64,000 nt of DNA, taken from positions 1,448,579-1,512,578 of the forward strand of contig UESW01003882.1 in NCBI GenBank assembly GCA_900491605.1, read 5' to 3'. The position numbers and the translations under genes were made by a program. Source of the stretch: Calamus simplicifolius. Lineage: Eukaryota > Streptophyta > Magnoliopsida > Arecales > Arecaceae. The first letter of the stretch is position 1. Every line of letters starts with the position of its first letter. Under the pieces are notes generated by a model. That model saw nothing but the letters and a program-made list of their open reading frames with translations, made no database searches and was not told the origin of the DNA. Below are positions 10,291 through 22,030 of the stretch, one piece after another.

Positions 10291-13200
10291 AGTTGCTCAA
10301 TAACTATTTCTCATGCCTTCGTTTTGGTTCTTGTGATTGTTTATCTGCTCCACTGTCGCTTCGTGGATGCCGCAGCATGATTCTTGGTTTGGTCCTTTGG
10401 GTTTACGCCTTCGAAGATATTGTAATTTTACTTGCATAGTCTATGATTTTAGGGCAGATGATTATTAAATGGTTAACAAGGACAATTGAGATCGTTTTTT
10501 CCATAAATTTTGATTTGATGGTTTTCCGAACAATTGAGTGTGCCGCGTTTTCGCAATATTTATTTATTTACCTATTTGTCTTCTCCTCCTTCTCAGAGTC
10601 AAGGGAAAAATATTGCAAGCATATTAATGTTTTACCCCTCATAATGACAATAAGTTACAATGATCTTTTCTAGGTTGTCAAATATGGTGTTTCCTTGCAA
10701 TTTGATAAAGAGAAAATGAATTCATTTCCTTTAGTGAAAGTAAATTATTATTTTTGTTAGTTCAAAGTTTATAGTTTAATCTTTCTTCCTGCAACAGATG
10801 CTAACGATAATAATATGAGAGAGAAGCTCAAGTATGAAGAAGATTTTATTATGGTTGCTTTCACAAATATCATAGTGGTAATTCAATGTTGGATTTGAAA
10901 ATGTAGATGATCTTGCTAACTTATCCAAGTACTATATCAAGTGGCTTAACTACAAAAGGGGAAGCTATGGTTTTGATTTCGAATAATTAGTTAACACTCA
11001 TTGAGATGGCTTAGCTAACCGCCATAGTTCTTCTGTAGAATAGAAGATTTAAAGTATTTTTTTTAAGAATAAATATATTTTACTTATTGAGTTATAATCC
11101 AATTTCACTTAGCGGTTAAAAAAGAAGTATTTAATCCACTTGAGGTAAGCTTCGTTTAAGTCTGTTAGGTTCAATTACCCATCTAGGGTTCAAAACATTG
11201 ATGACTTCCATTTTTTCCCCTCAAATTTGATGAACAAAATCCTCTCAAGTCAAGAAAAAGTCATTTTATCCTACTTTTACAGTGATTTTCTTCCTTATTT
11301 CAAGAAATCAAAGCTCCTTTCATTGCATTTAATAGATATGATAGGGTGCCTTGTAATTTTTATTTGAATTTGAAATATTTTGATAGATTTTCATGAATTA
11401 CTTACAAATTTTCGTAGAGATGATGTAGGTGTGCTTTGAATCATGTCTTCAATCATATCAAGAATATCTTTATTTTATATATGCATTTTGATGATTTTAA
11501 AGGTCTAATAAAATTTAAAATTTAATTTTAATATTTAAAAGACCATATTTTTATCTTGCACACTCGATATTAATCAATCCTGTGAAAATGGAGTTTAAAC
11601 GATGCAAGAATTTGATGTTTTTTTAAAGAAAATTCAAGTAAAATTGATCTTTGGATCTTCTTTGTGCCTCTTTTCTTATGTTCTCCTTCTTTTTTTTTCC
11701 TTTTTTGTTGAGCATCTCATGTTAAATAAACTATTAAGTGGATAATAAGATGCAACGAAGCTGAATGAAGCTTACCTCAATTGCGTTAAATGTTACTTTT
11801 CAAACTATGAGTGGATTAACTGAAATTGGGCTATACCTTGCATGGGCAAAGTGTATTCGGCCCCTTTTTTATATTGATGCTTCTGATAGTGAGTGGCTAA
11901 CATGGATTCCCATGAATAGATATTTGTACTTTTGTTGCATGGGATATGAAAGACATGTCACTAGATAAGGATATGTAACTAGCTTCCTAAGATACATCAC
12001 TCAATTTTCTCCATTTTGCGAGAACTTTTGATGTTTTCTATAAGAAAATACAGTAGTGTTATGCATGGATTCAAATGTTGATTGCATGTCAAATGGCATA
12101 CTAAAACTTGCAACATATTTTTCTTTTGACATACTTTATAAATTTTTCATTATCTTTAAAATTTTTATATAAAGGTTCTGTAAAGTCCTTGGTTGACAAA
12201 AAAAAAAAAAAACATAGAATCCTTGAAAATATTTGAAGCCATTTTTATCATCATCCATGTAATCCTCCATCTTGCATGAACCTCAACTATGAGAGGCTAC
12301 CAGTCCTGGCAATGCGGTGGTGCCAAAAAATTTTCACATCTTAGTTTTTTTGTGGGCTCTAGCTGCGAACCACATGTTCTCTAATGTTTGGAGGGTAGAC
12401 AGCTAGAGCTTGTTCATGGCCAGATGCAAGCTTGAGCATTCATAGTTGAGCTTTGCTCTAGCTTGAATCTAGCTTATGGGTTTCATTTATGAAGTATATT
12501 TGCATGCTAATGAAACTTGTGGTGGGTGCAGCCACTGAAGACCTATTCCTGCAGCAGGACATATTAAGAAATTATTGCAGTAAGGTTTTGATGAAAATTC
12601 CATTGTAATTAAGGGTAGATGATCCCTAATTTGGCATTTATTTCTCATCCACTCCATTTTTTTATGTTTCTCCACCATCTTAATACATCATCTATCTATG
12701 GTGGTCGCTAGGTGTTTTCCATTTCAAAGCTAAGGTACAATAATATATCAATACAAACATGATATAATTAATTAATCATGTTAAAATTTAAATATAAAAC
12801 AATATAATTATAACATAGGTAATATGATACAACATACATAATTCATTTAATAAATAAATTATATTGAATTAACACAACATGACTCGCTCAATATGAATAA
12901 GTGAATAAGTATGACTTACTTAACATGAATAGATATGATTTGATCCGTTTAACATGTTCAATTAATATGCCATCAAATAAATAGATCCTAAATGATTCAC
13001 TTTTGGTTTGGTAAGTCAACTTATGACATGATACGGTTATTTGTATCATAATTGTGTCGAAACGTTTATGATACGAAACCACTAATTAAGGTCAACCAAA
13101 ATTCACTTTTTTCATGTTGGATTCGAGTTATGTTACCGTATCATGTATAATTTTGCTACCCCTAATGGCTACTATTATTGCTCTTGTTTTGCTTATCTTT

Positions 13201-13499
13201 TCTGCCGCCTCTTCTTTGCCCATCTTTAATACTTTACCAATTTACCCTTGTAACCATTAGAACCAAACCACCAACCTTCTTGCGCTGCCTAACTTCCCCC
13301 ATATATTTAACTTGTTTCCCTACTACTAACTCCGCAATTTGGCTTTGTCAATAGCAATTGTCGTGATTTCTCTTTTAATCACTCAATACCCTCTTCTTGA
13401 ATGTGACCTCATTGCTTTCAATAAAAACTGCTTTCATCCCTCCTCCAACAGCATAGTCTCCTAGTAGCCACACTTCCAATTCAACCTACCTAATGTGAC
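10291..13499. other. AT-rich intergenic DNA, no supported gene
   Basis: No complete gene seen. A segment at about 10798-10880 is bracketed by GCAACAG and GTAATTC and is open in one frame, but it resembles no family I know. Near 13150 the sequence TTTTGCTACCCCTA looks like one end of another hAT-like MITE, but I could not find its partner. A poly(A) run lies near 12200. Confidence 0.45.
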
Positions 13500-13624
13500 T
13501 GATGAAGCCATCCTCAATCAATGATGGATATCGTTTGATGAAGCCATAACCAACCAATAGCAAGAGTTATCTGATAAAGCTGATAAGGCCATGCTCGGTC
13601 AACAGTGGCGGTCAACCCTTTGAA

Positions 13625-13988
13625 GCGACCCCAGTCAGCCTCTCGGGTCGGATCCAACTCGGCCATTCGGGCTACACCCCAAGTCAGCCTCTCGGATCGA
13701 ACCCAACTCGACCATCCGGATAGCGCCCCCAGTCGGCCTCCCGGGTCAGACCCGACTCAGCCACTCGAGTAGCACCCCCTAGTCGACCTCCAGGGTCAGA
13801 CCCGACTCAGCCACTCGAGTAGCGTCCCCTAGTCGGCCTCCAGGGTCGAACCCAAGTTGGCCACCCGAACAATGCCCCCAATCGGCCTCTTGGGTCGGAC
13901 TCGACTTGGCTACTAGGGCTGCGCCCTTAGTCGGCCTCCCAAGTTGGACTCGACTCGGTCACCTGGGTGGTGCCTTCGATTGGCCTCC
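13625..13988 (+). repeat. about 49-bp tandem array, 7.4 units, in the LTR of element A
   Basis: Units have the pattern GCGCCCCC-AGTCGGCCTCC-GGGTCNGACCC-GACTCGGCCAC-CGGGTA with substitutions. Several units contain the small inverted repeat GGGTC-N-GACCC. Unit divergence is moderate, so the array is old. The open frames across it are products of repetition. Confidence 0.8.
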
Positions 13989-14019
13989 TTGACAAGATCC
14001 CCATCAAGGATGACTCATG

Positions 14020-14156
14020 GCCTACCAACCTCTCTGCGGCCATCACATCTAACGGGACCTGCCCATCAACCTTTTTGTGGCCACCATGTCTGACGAGACC
14101 TGGTCCATCGATCTCTACGGTCACCACGTCTGATAAGACCTAGCCCATCAACCGAC
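14020..14156 (+). repeat. about 41-bp tandem array, 3.3 units, in the LTR of element A
   Basis: Units run from GCCCATCAACC through TGTGGCCACCATGTCTGA to CGAGACCT, with changes. The array follows directly after the 49-bp array. Confidence 0.7.
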
Positions 14157-14665
14157 TGCAACCATCCACACCGAATGGAACATGGCTTGCCTGCTCTAAC
14201 ACGTCACGAGGAAGGCACACCCCGCTGCTGCCGTCCTCATCGCCCATTCTTTATTAGATGGCTACACCTCAAGGCTCACAAATATCCATAAAATGGGTAA
14301 GAGGGACCATCAACCAAAAAGAATCAATCAAGCCCAAGTAAGACACTCAAGCATTTGCTCACACAGAGCACATACACACCATTCTCTCTAGCTTTCTTTC
14401 AAGCTCACAACTATTGCACAGAGCACTGACCTGAGCGTTAGAGGGTCTCTTCTGAAATCATCGGCCACCGAAACTTTTTTAGGATCTCAATCAGAGCGAA
14501 GTCCACCAGAAGATCGCGGACTTACTGGAAAAGGTGATCGAATGCTCGCGGATGATCAAGGAAGGTGATTTGGCGTCAATAGATTGGCACACCAAGTAGG
14601 GGGCAGAAGAAGAAAGAAAGACCTATAACACTAGGCTATAGGTCTCTGCTCCCCCTAAGACTAAA

Positions 14666-16160
14666 ATGGTGGTGATGCATGCCCAGAAAGCCTCCATCAA
14701 TCGCATAGGAGAGCTCTCCCAACGGATTGAGTAGCAGGAGGCCAACCTTCCTGCTTCTCCTTCACCACCACCTCAGACTACTCAACCAGACCAGCTTGCC
14801 ACCCTCACCCAACAAGTTCAGGCGTTGGTGGCAGCAGTCTATGAGCTGTAGGAGCAACACTCTATGGCCACACAGCAGCAACCCAGGCCTCTTTTGCTAC
14901 ACGCGATAGCTGCTCAGCCAGCCATCTACCAGCGGGAGATCTCCCCAACGAGAAACTCACTGCTGTTATGCTTCACCAGAGCACCATCGCTGTGAAGTCC
15001 CCAAGAGGCCACAATCTTTCGTTCGCCGTTCGAGCAACTCCTCTTTCAGGTGGCAGCACGAGAAGGAGCCCGAATGGGGACACCGTCACCAGCACCACCC
15101 CTCTCCCTACTCATCCTCTAAATTATCGGGAGAAGGGTCCATTGGCGGGCGCATCAATCGCAGGGCGGAGCGACTCCTTGACTAGTACCGCCGAAGGTTA
15201 GAAGAGCTCAGACGCAGACTCATTAGCCAACTGGAGGTGGACTACGACAGTCGTCCCCCCCCCCTCACTTATCGTATTATGGAGGAATTGATCCCTTTTC
15301 AATTTTACCTTATATGACGGCACCACGGATCCACTGGACCACCTCGAGAGCTACAGGGCTCTCATGCAAGTTCAAAAGGCAACTGATGTCCTTCTCTGCA
15401 TTGCCTTTCCCGCTACTCTTTGAAAGGCTGCGCGTGTCTGGTACTCCCGCCTCCTGCTGCGTAGCGTTGATTCCTTTCAGCAGCTGGAGAGGACCTTTTT
15501 GGCACATTTTGATGCCTGTCGAAGGATCCCTCGAGTGGTAGATAGCATATTCTCTGTTTGACAGAAGGATGGAGAATCACTTAAAGATTGTGGCCCGCTG
15601 AAGGATGGAGAATCACTTAAAGATTGTGGCCCGCTTCAAGACGATCGCTCTTGAGGTCTATCACCTTGACGATTCTGTGGCCACTGTGGCCCTGAAGTGA
15701 GGGCTTCATCCCTCTCGCTTCATATACTCGCTTGACAAAAAGCCTTCCAGCTCCTACGTGGAGCTCCTAAGTCACGTGTAGAAGTACATACGTGCTGACA
15801 AAGCTGACTCTACAAGAAGGGAGGCAAAGGGGAGGCCCAATAAGAAGCAGGTCCATGTGGAGCTAAGCGGGCCTCACCCCAAGAAGCCAGAGCCTCTCCG
15901 CCAACCGGATAATCGGCACCAAAGCTTCACCTTTAAGGAAGACAACCTCACTCCTCTCCTCGCCCCCAGGTCTCACATCTTGATGGAGCTCGAGGGTGAG
16001 CCATACCTTAAGCGCCTTCCTCCTCTGAAGCCGTCAATCATCCAGGACAGAAGCTTTTACTGCCGATTTCACTGGAACTATGGCCATGACAAAGAGGACT
16101 ATCATCATCTAAGATGCACGATCGAGGAGCTCATCCAATGAGGCTACCTCGGGAAGTTTG
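14666..16160 (+). pseudogene. gag remnant of element A
   Basis: Gag would form the virus-like particle that packages the element RNA. Only parts can be read. A start-proximal segment MHAQKASINRIGELSQRIE is followed by a stop. The clearest part lies at 15857-16141 and ends in a Cys/His cluster (CRFHWNYGHDKEDYHHLRC) aligned with CHYHREHGHDTEEC in element C, the Tat-type zinc finger region. A 36-base tandem duplication (units at about 15563 and 15599, containing GGATGGAGAATCACTTAAAG) interrupts the middle. Many in-frame stops and frame changes make it non-functional. Confidence 0.7.
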
Positions 16161-16306
16161 TCCAAGGAGGACCCCTAGCCGCTCCACGCCAAGTGGGTCT
16201 TCCACCTGCTTAGGCCAACATCAACAATGCCCCGATCGAGAGGATGGTTGGTATGATTTCCTAGGGGGCAGGTCACACTTCCAAGAGGCCATGAGGGGGT
16301 AAGGGA

Positions 16307-18116
16307 ATGAAAGCTGTAATTTTCTTCTTAGAAAGGGACTTAGCGGGGGTGAATAATCCAAATGATGAAGGCATCGTCATCTCTATAACGATCGCCAAGC
16401 ACCCTGTAAAAAGAATCCTTGTTGATAGTGGAAGCTTTGTTGACATCCTCACTTATGATGCTTTTGTTTGGATGAACCTTTTTACTCCCTTCAGCCCATG
16501 TCTACACCCTTGATCGGTTTCACGGGAGACTCTGTAAGAGTGAAAGGCGAAATCACCCTCCTAATCATAGCCAGGAAGCCCCCATGCTAGAGCACAATCC
16601 TTATGAGGTTTCTGGTCATCTAAGTGCCACTGGCCTACAACGCTATACTCGGGCAGCCTGGTCTGAATCTTCTCGATGCTGTCATCTCTACCAAGTGCCT
16701 TCTCATCAGGTTCCTCACTAGCAATGGGATCAGTGAGATGCGCAGCGACCAAAGCCCAGTACAACTGTGCTATCATGTGTTTCCTAGCTCCAGGAGATGG
16801 TCACCCCGCTAGCTCCAAAGCTGCTTGACCCTAGGGAGTCAGAGAAAAAAGGAAAGCTTACTGAATGCCTGCTAACCTTTCCATTGGTAGGCAACCCAAC
16901 AAAGACAGTCCAGATCAGCAAGCTCCTTCCCAAGGAAGCAAGAGACTAGCTCCTCACCTTCCTATGGGCTAACTCAGATGTCTTCGCCTGGTCACCTTTG
17001 GAGGTAATCACCCATAAGCTCAACATTAACCCAAGGTACCTGTCAGTTCGACAAAAGAAGAGAAGCTTCGCCCTCGAGCGATAGAAAACTATTGATAAGG
17101 AGGTCAATAAACTATTTACTGCCGGCCATATTCGGAAAGCACATTATCCGAATTGGCTGGCTAATGTAATAATGGTCTACAAGGCAAACAGGAGCTGAAG
17201 AATCTGCATCGACTACATCAACCTCAATAAAGCGTGCCCAAAGGATAGCTTTCATTGCCTAGAATCGATCAGCTGGTCGATGCCACATCTGGCCACGAAC
17301 TTCTCAGCTTCATAGACACCTTCTTAGGATACAACCAAATAAAGATAGATCCGAAGGACGAAAAAAATACCTCCTTCGTAACTGAGAAAGGTGTCTATTA
17401 TTACATGATAATGCTCTTTGGTTTGAAGAATACAGGGGCCACTTACCAAAATTGATGAATAAGGTCTTCAAACACCAAATCGAGTGGAACATGAAGGTGT
17501 ACGTGGATGATATGCTAACCAAAAGCACCCACACTGCCAACCATGTCGCCGACCTAGAAGAGACTTTCAATAATCTTCGCCTCTATTGGATGAAGCTAAA
17601 CCCCCGTAAGTGCGCATTTGGAGTCACTGTAGGGAGATTCCTGGGTTTCCTGGTAACCCAACAGAAAATCAAGGCAAACCCGAAGAAGATTCAAGCCATT
17701 CTCGATACGAGGTAGCTCACCAATAAGGAGGTGCAGTGACTTACTAGAAGAGTGACCACTTTGAGCTGCTTTTTGTCAAGGTCTACCGAAAGGTGTCTGT
17801 CCTTCTTCAAAGCTCTGCGCAAGGTGAACAGATTCAAGTGGACGAAAAACTGCTAGAAGGCCGAGGAGTTGAAGGAGTTCTTATCTACCCTATTGTTGTT
17901 GTCAAAACGAAGGAAGGAGAGGGTCTCTTCCTCTACCTCGCTGCCTTCCCGGAGAAGATCAGCTCCATTCTCATCCGAATCGACTCTGATAGGACGCAAA
18001 GGCCAGTCTACTACACTAACAAGGTGCTTCAGGATGTGGAGACTAAGTATTTCAAAATTGAAAAAATTATTTTCGCGTTAATAGTCTCTGCTCATCGTCT
18101 TAGGCCATACTTTTAA
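16307..18116 (+). pseudogene. protease-RT-RNase H remnant of element A
   Basis: The aspartic protease active-site region RILVDSGSFVDIL lies at about 16410-16450. The RT segments follow: DQLVDATSGHELLSFIDTF at about 17265, LFGLKNTGATYQN near 17415, and the catalytic box VYVDDML at about 17500, followed by LNPRKCAFGV and GRFLGFLVT. RNase H follows with FLYLAAFPEKISS, RPVYYTNKVL and KIEKIIFALIVSAHRLRPYF to 18116. The parts lie in different frames (16307, 17255, 17452, 17793 starts) and contain stops, so there is no continuous polyprotein. The two Asp of the RT box survive. Confidence 0.8.
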
Positions 18117-18359
18117 GCTCACTCGATTGTGGTGATCATGGACCAACCTCTCAAGGCCATTATGGCCCGTCTTGGCACCTCTGGTCGATTGGCCAAATGA
18201 GCGGTCAAGGTAGGGGAGTTCGATATTTCATTCTGGTCAAGATCGGCTATGAAGTTCCAAATTTTAGCAAACTTCTTGGTCGAGTACACATGGACCGAGG
18301 AGCAATCAGAAGGACCCCCTCTGACACACTGAGATGCTGAGCCTCAAGAAGTAGTGGAG

Positions 18360-18830
18360 ACCTAGATTCTCCATGTAGATGGTGCCTCTAACTCCCAAGG
18401 GAGCAGAGCAGGTCTCATTTTTGCAAGCCCGGAGGGGATGGTAGTGGAGTACGTCCTTCAATTCCTCTTCGAAGCCACCAATAATCAAGCCGAATATAAA
18501 GCTGTATTGGCTGGAATAAAACTTGTATGGATGTCCGGAGCAAAAGCCTCAAAGCCTTCACCGACTCCCAGCTTGTCTTCGGATAAATTATCAGAGAATA
18601 TGAAGCCCAAGATCCCATTATGTCTCGGTACCTGAATAAGGTCCGATCATAGACCTCCACTTTGACTTACTTTAGCATCAGATACATCACTAGGGGCAAA
18701 AATGCTAGAGGCAACACCCTATTTTGGCTGGCTACCTCGGTGGACAACACACCGGGGAGGACCACACTGGGGAGGACCTACATCGAGCATCTGAAAGCCC
18801 CAAGTGTCGGCTCCCCCTTCCTTCTGGGAT
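18360..18830 (+). pseudogene. archaeal-type RNase H remnant of element A
   Basis: The frame reads ILHVDGASNSQGSRAGLIF, then EATNNQAEYKAVLAGIKL. It matches LLHVDGSSNAHCSGAGLIL and SNNEAEYEALLAGLRI in element C, with the conserved Asp and Glu. This second RNase H is a hallmark of the Tat lineage. The frame is broken near 18590 and again before 18660, and similarity to the element C protein ends at about 18830, where an unrelated insert begins. Confidence 0.75.
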
Positions 18831-18835
18831 AACCT

Positions 18836-20120
18836 ACAGTAAACTTGCACACTTGCAATAATCAAATGGGGTTCTACTAGCCTTTATGTGTTGCTCCATA
18901 AAGATCTAGAAAACTTCAACAGATTATCACAAGCGACAGATACTCAAAAATACGTCCCGTTTAAAATCTTTTATCCTTGCTCAAAAGTACGTACACATCA
19001 CCATAATTATCATTTCAACATTTTATATCATCCTACTCAGATAATATTTTTCATGACATCCACAGACAGTTCATAAGATTACATTCACAATCGATAACAT
19101 GATCATCGATATATACATTATACTTATAATTCCCTCTAGAACACAAGTCTTTCATTCATATCAGAATAAGTTTGATACATTACCACATCTCATTGTATAT
19201 ATACATGTATACATACACACAAAGGTCACCGTGCACTAACTCAATATACAAAGCTATCGTTTATCCTCTTACATCCAAGCAAGTTTCACCAGCTAAAGAT
19301 CCGGTCCTACTAATTCTTTGATCCTGCCAGATGGGCTTACTGATCTGAAAGTAAATATCAATCATAGAGGGGTGAGACCTAAGTCCCAGTGATTGGATAA
19401 CCATCTAACCATGAGGAAATAGATAAAATAGCATTCCAACAATTAAACACGGGAGCTATCAGTCGAGAGTTCTTAAAATCCAGCAAGCCAACTTTAAGAC
19501 TTGCAAACCAAGAATAAGCATCAAGGAGCAACACCCGAAGCCAAATAAAATTGGCATGCCAACATAAAAACCAGCACACCAAAATTTAGTGCTAGGCAAT
19601 CAATCGAAGGCCAATAAAAACTAGTATGCCAACTCCAAGACTAGCAAGCCACTATTTGAGCACGGGAAGGTCAGCCGAAAGCCAAATAAACTCCAAAATT
19701 AGCAACCCAGTTATGAACAATAGAAATTCAAGGAGCCTTAAACAATTCGATCATCCAATGCCATATAGAAAGAGATAACTTCCAGGAAATGTTCAAAACA
19801 ACATAGATTTTAAATAAAGATTTGTAAGATAATTGAATCCAGTTCAAGACAATGCAAATATAATTAAACTTGAAAGTCATTTTGTCTAATGAACCATCCA
19901 AACATAAAACGTATGAAAATCGTCGTTTAAAAATAAGTTACTACAAGCATATTTATGCATTACCTGTAATACCTTTCATTTTGAATCACAATATATCTTG
20001 GGCTGAAGGAAGTGTGTTATTTCATGATGAGTAACCTGAAATAGATTAAACTTGATAGAGATGATATTAGTACAATACTTAATTATTTTATATTTCATCA
20101 AAATCAATATGAGGTCAACA
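18836..20120 (-). repeat. minus-strand Sirevirus-like LTR, partly rearranged
   Basis: Read on the minus strand from 20120 it begins TGTTGACCTCATATTGATTT and stays similar to LTR X at 42542-42836 for about 300 bases, including AAATAATTAAGTATT and AATTATATTTGCATTG. Beyond that (to about 19385) it has the same style of TTGGCATGC-type motifs as 58100-58500. The remaining part, 18836-19380, does not match X and may be a different insert; it has GGGGTGAGACCTAAGTCCCAG at about 19365-19390. At 20120/20121 the LTR abuts integrase coding sequence with no polypurine tract, so this end is a 5' LTR end or solo LTR rather than a 3' LTR. Confidence 0.65.
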
Positions 20121-20460
20121 ACTACTATAAGGAAGCGAACGATGAGCAACTGTGGGCCAACCTCGACCTCATCAAAGAAGTCAGAGAAAAAGTTCGAATC
20201 AGAATGGTTGCGTATCAACAATGCATGACCCATTACTATTCTTCTTAAGTGAAAGGGAAGTTCTTCCTTCCCGGTAATTTGGTGCTCTGTAAAGCTTCAG
20301 TCTCTAAGCCAACGGAGCAAGGGAAGCTGACCCCAAACTGGAAAGGTTCCTACCAAGTAGCAGAGGTCATCAGGTCCGACACCTACTAGCTCCAAGACCT
20401 CAATGGAAAAGCCATCCATATGACATGGAACTCGGATAATCTCTGAGTATACTGCCAGTA
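20121..20460 (+). pseudogene. integrase C-terminal remnant of element B
   Basis: The frame reads ANDEQLWANLDLIKEVREK, then AYQQCMTHYYSS and, beyond stops, LTPNWKGSYQVAEVI and MTWNSDNL. These match ASDEQLRTNLDLVEEIREK, LAPNWEGPYQVTEVV and RTWNSDNLRKYHQ at 49275-49596 in element C. This is the post-core domain of gypsy integrases. Several in-frame stops are present and the catalytic core upstream is missing. Confidence 0.8.
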
Positions 20461-20639
20461 AGGTATTCCTCAAGCATTAACTACCTTGCTCCATATAATA
20501 GACCTCTCCATATATGAACATCTTTTCTTCGAATAACCATCTACTTTAAGATGTTAATGAGAACTAAGTTTCTCCTAATCGTCAATCCAACGAATCCTAT
20601 CTCCAAATCCTTAACTAGATTGAGGTCTCCAAGCATTTT

Positions 20640-21125
20640 ATTTCTCCAAACCTCGACAGGGCCGAGTACTTTATTTTTTCGAACCTCGACAGGGCTAAGT
20701 ACTCAATTTCTCCGAACCTCAGTAGGGTCGAGTACTCTATTTCTTCGAACCTCAACATGGTCGAGTACTTAATTTCTCCGAACCTCGGTAAGGACGAGCA
20801 CTTAAATTCTTCAAACTTCGATAGGGCCGAAGACTTTATTTCTTTGAACTTCGGCATGGCCAGTACTTAAATTCTTTGAACCTTAGTAAGGCTGAGCACT
20901 TAAATTCTCCGAACTTCTGCAAGGCCGAAGACTTTATTTCTTCGAACCTCGGTAGGGCCAAGTACTTAATTTTTTCGAACCTTAGCATGGTCGAGTACTT
21001 AAATTCTTCGAACCTTGGTAGGGCTGAGTACTTAATTTATCTGGACCTCGGTATAGCCGAGTATTCTATTTCTCCATAGAATACTCCGAACCTCGGCAGG
21101 ACCGAGCACTTAAGTTACCTGAACC
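20640..21125 (+). repeat. about 33-bp tandem array, 14-15 degenerate units, in element B
   Basis: The consensus is near TTCTTCGAACCTCGGTAGGGCCGAGTACTTAA. Each unit holds a small inverted repeat of the CTCGG..CCGAG kind, weakened by substitutions in most copies. It sits at the same place, just after the integrase, as the 31-bp array of element C (49751-49874), so the two arrays share ancestry or a common constraint. The open frames across it (20551-20857, 20876-21079) only translate the repeat. Confidence 0.85.
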
Positions 21126-22030
21126 TTGGCAAGACCAAGTAAGAACTTACTTCATTTTACTTATAAACCTTGAAAGGGTTAAGTCCCTATTTTCTCCCAT
21201 CTCCGAACTCCGGCACGACCAAGTCTATTTTGCTGTCTCCCCAAACTTTTAGCCGGGTCGAGACATCTGTGGGTTTTCTCTTTGACTTTTCGGTTGTAGC
21301 ACCCTTATACTACTTCCATGAAGCCTAAGTAGCTAAACCCAACAATTGCAAGACATCTTGGGGAAGTGATTACTTAGTGGCCTACGGGAGAACGTGCAAG
21401 CAAAGAATGAAGTTCTTGATAAAGTATACTTATCAAATTCATTCAAAGACAAAAGCAATGGGAAAAGAAAATTGAAATTCCATTCATTTTTTTTGGTACA
21501 AAAAATTCCATTCATTGAATGGCTCTCTTATTACAAGGGAATTACAAGTGCACAATGGCACCAAAAAATAAAAAATCTCTTACATTACAAAAAGAGCAAT
21601 TAAATCTATGGCTCAGCTGGTGCTATGCATTCTTCGTAGGGAGCTGGAGCAGGTTGGGTCAACTTTTCAGCAGCATATGGAACTTGGTTGAGTCTACTTC
21701 TGTGATCTCTTCAAAGTAATGTCCAAGGCACCCTTTTCAAACTCAGCTTCGGTGGACAAATGAGACGCCATCGAGGGATTTGCCAGCGAAGGGATACCCC
21801 TCTTCTAAGAATGAAAGGTCTAGAGCAGGGTATTGTTGGGTGATCCTTTGTCGCATCTCCCTCGCTGCTAACAAATAGGCCTTCTTGGAAAATAAGAGAG
21901 CTTCTCAGTAAAGTCAGCCGAGCTCTTATAGTTCTCCATGGCTAAGGCAGCCTGGTTGTCAGCCTCAATCACCGGTGCCGAAGCTCAGAACACTGTAGGC
22001 GACATGAGGTTAACTCCTCGATCAGCATAT
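21126..22030. other. 3' non-coding stretch of element B
   Basis: This lies between the tandem array and the antisense ORF. It contains an inverted duplication of CCATTCATT near 21480-21520. No coding frame on either strand is convincing. It probably holds the 3' end of the antisense transcript. Confidence 0.4.

Larger units (their letters stand above)
13500..14581 (+). repeat. 5' LTR-like region of element A (ends approximate)
   Basis: It begins about TGATGAAGCC and ends just before GATTGGCACACCAAG, a likely primer-binding region placed like GATTGGCGCTAG in element C. It carries two tandem arrays and the segment CTGAC..GAGCG..AGAGGGTC near 14427-14450, which is also found in the LTRs of elements B and C. 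The rest does not match the 3' LTR at 24903-25666. Both LTR ends are inferred by position, not by a matched second copy. Confidence 0.5.
13500..18835 (+). mobile_element. decayed Tat-type Ty3/gypsy retrotransposon, 5' LTR to archaeal-type RNase H (element A)
   Basis: The order LTR-like region, gag, protease, RT, RNase H and archaeal-type RNase H is that of Tat-lineage elements, collinear with the better preserved element C at 42837-57789. All coding parts are full of stops and frameshifts, so this is an old copy. It breaks off near 18835, just after the archaeal-type RNase H, where a minus-strand LTR is inserted. An integrase tail continues at 20121. The 5' boundary is approximate because no target duplication was identified. 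Confidence 0.75.

Noticed and set aside
11765..11968. 67-codon open frame in AT-rich DNA
   Set aside because: No homology, no splice or promoter context; length is expected by chance.
20551..21079. Open frames on both strands in the 33-bp array of element B
   Set aside because: Products of the tandem repeat (e.g. LRTSTG, LSRFGEIKY repetition).
20640..21125. CRISPR-like appearance of evenly spaced short repeats (also 49751-49874 and 52603-52731)
   Set aside because: The units are contiguous tandem repeats with no unique spacers, and the setting is a plant retrotransposon.
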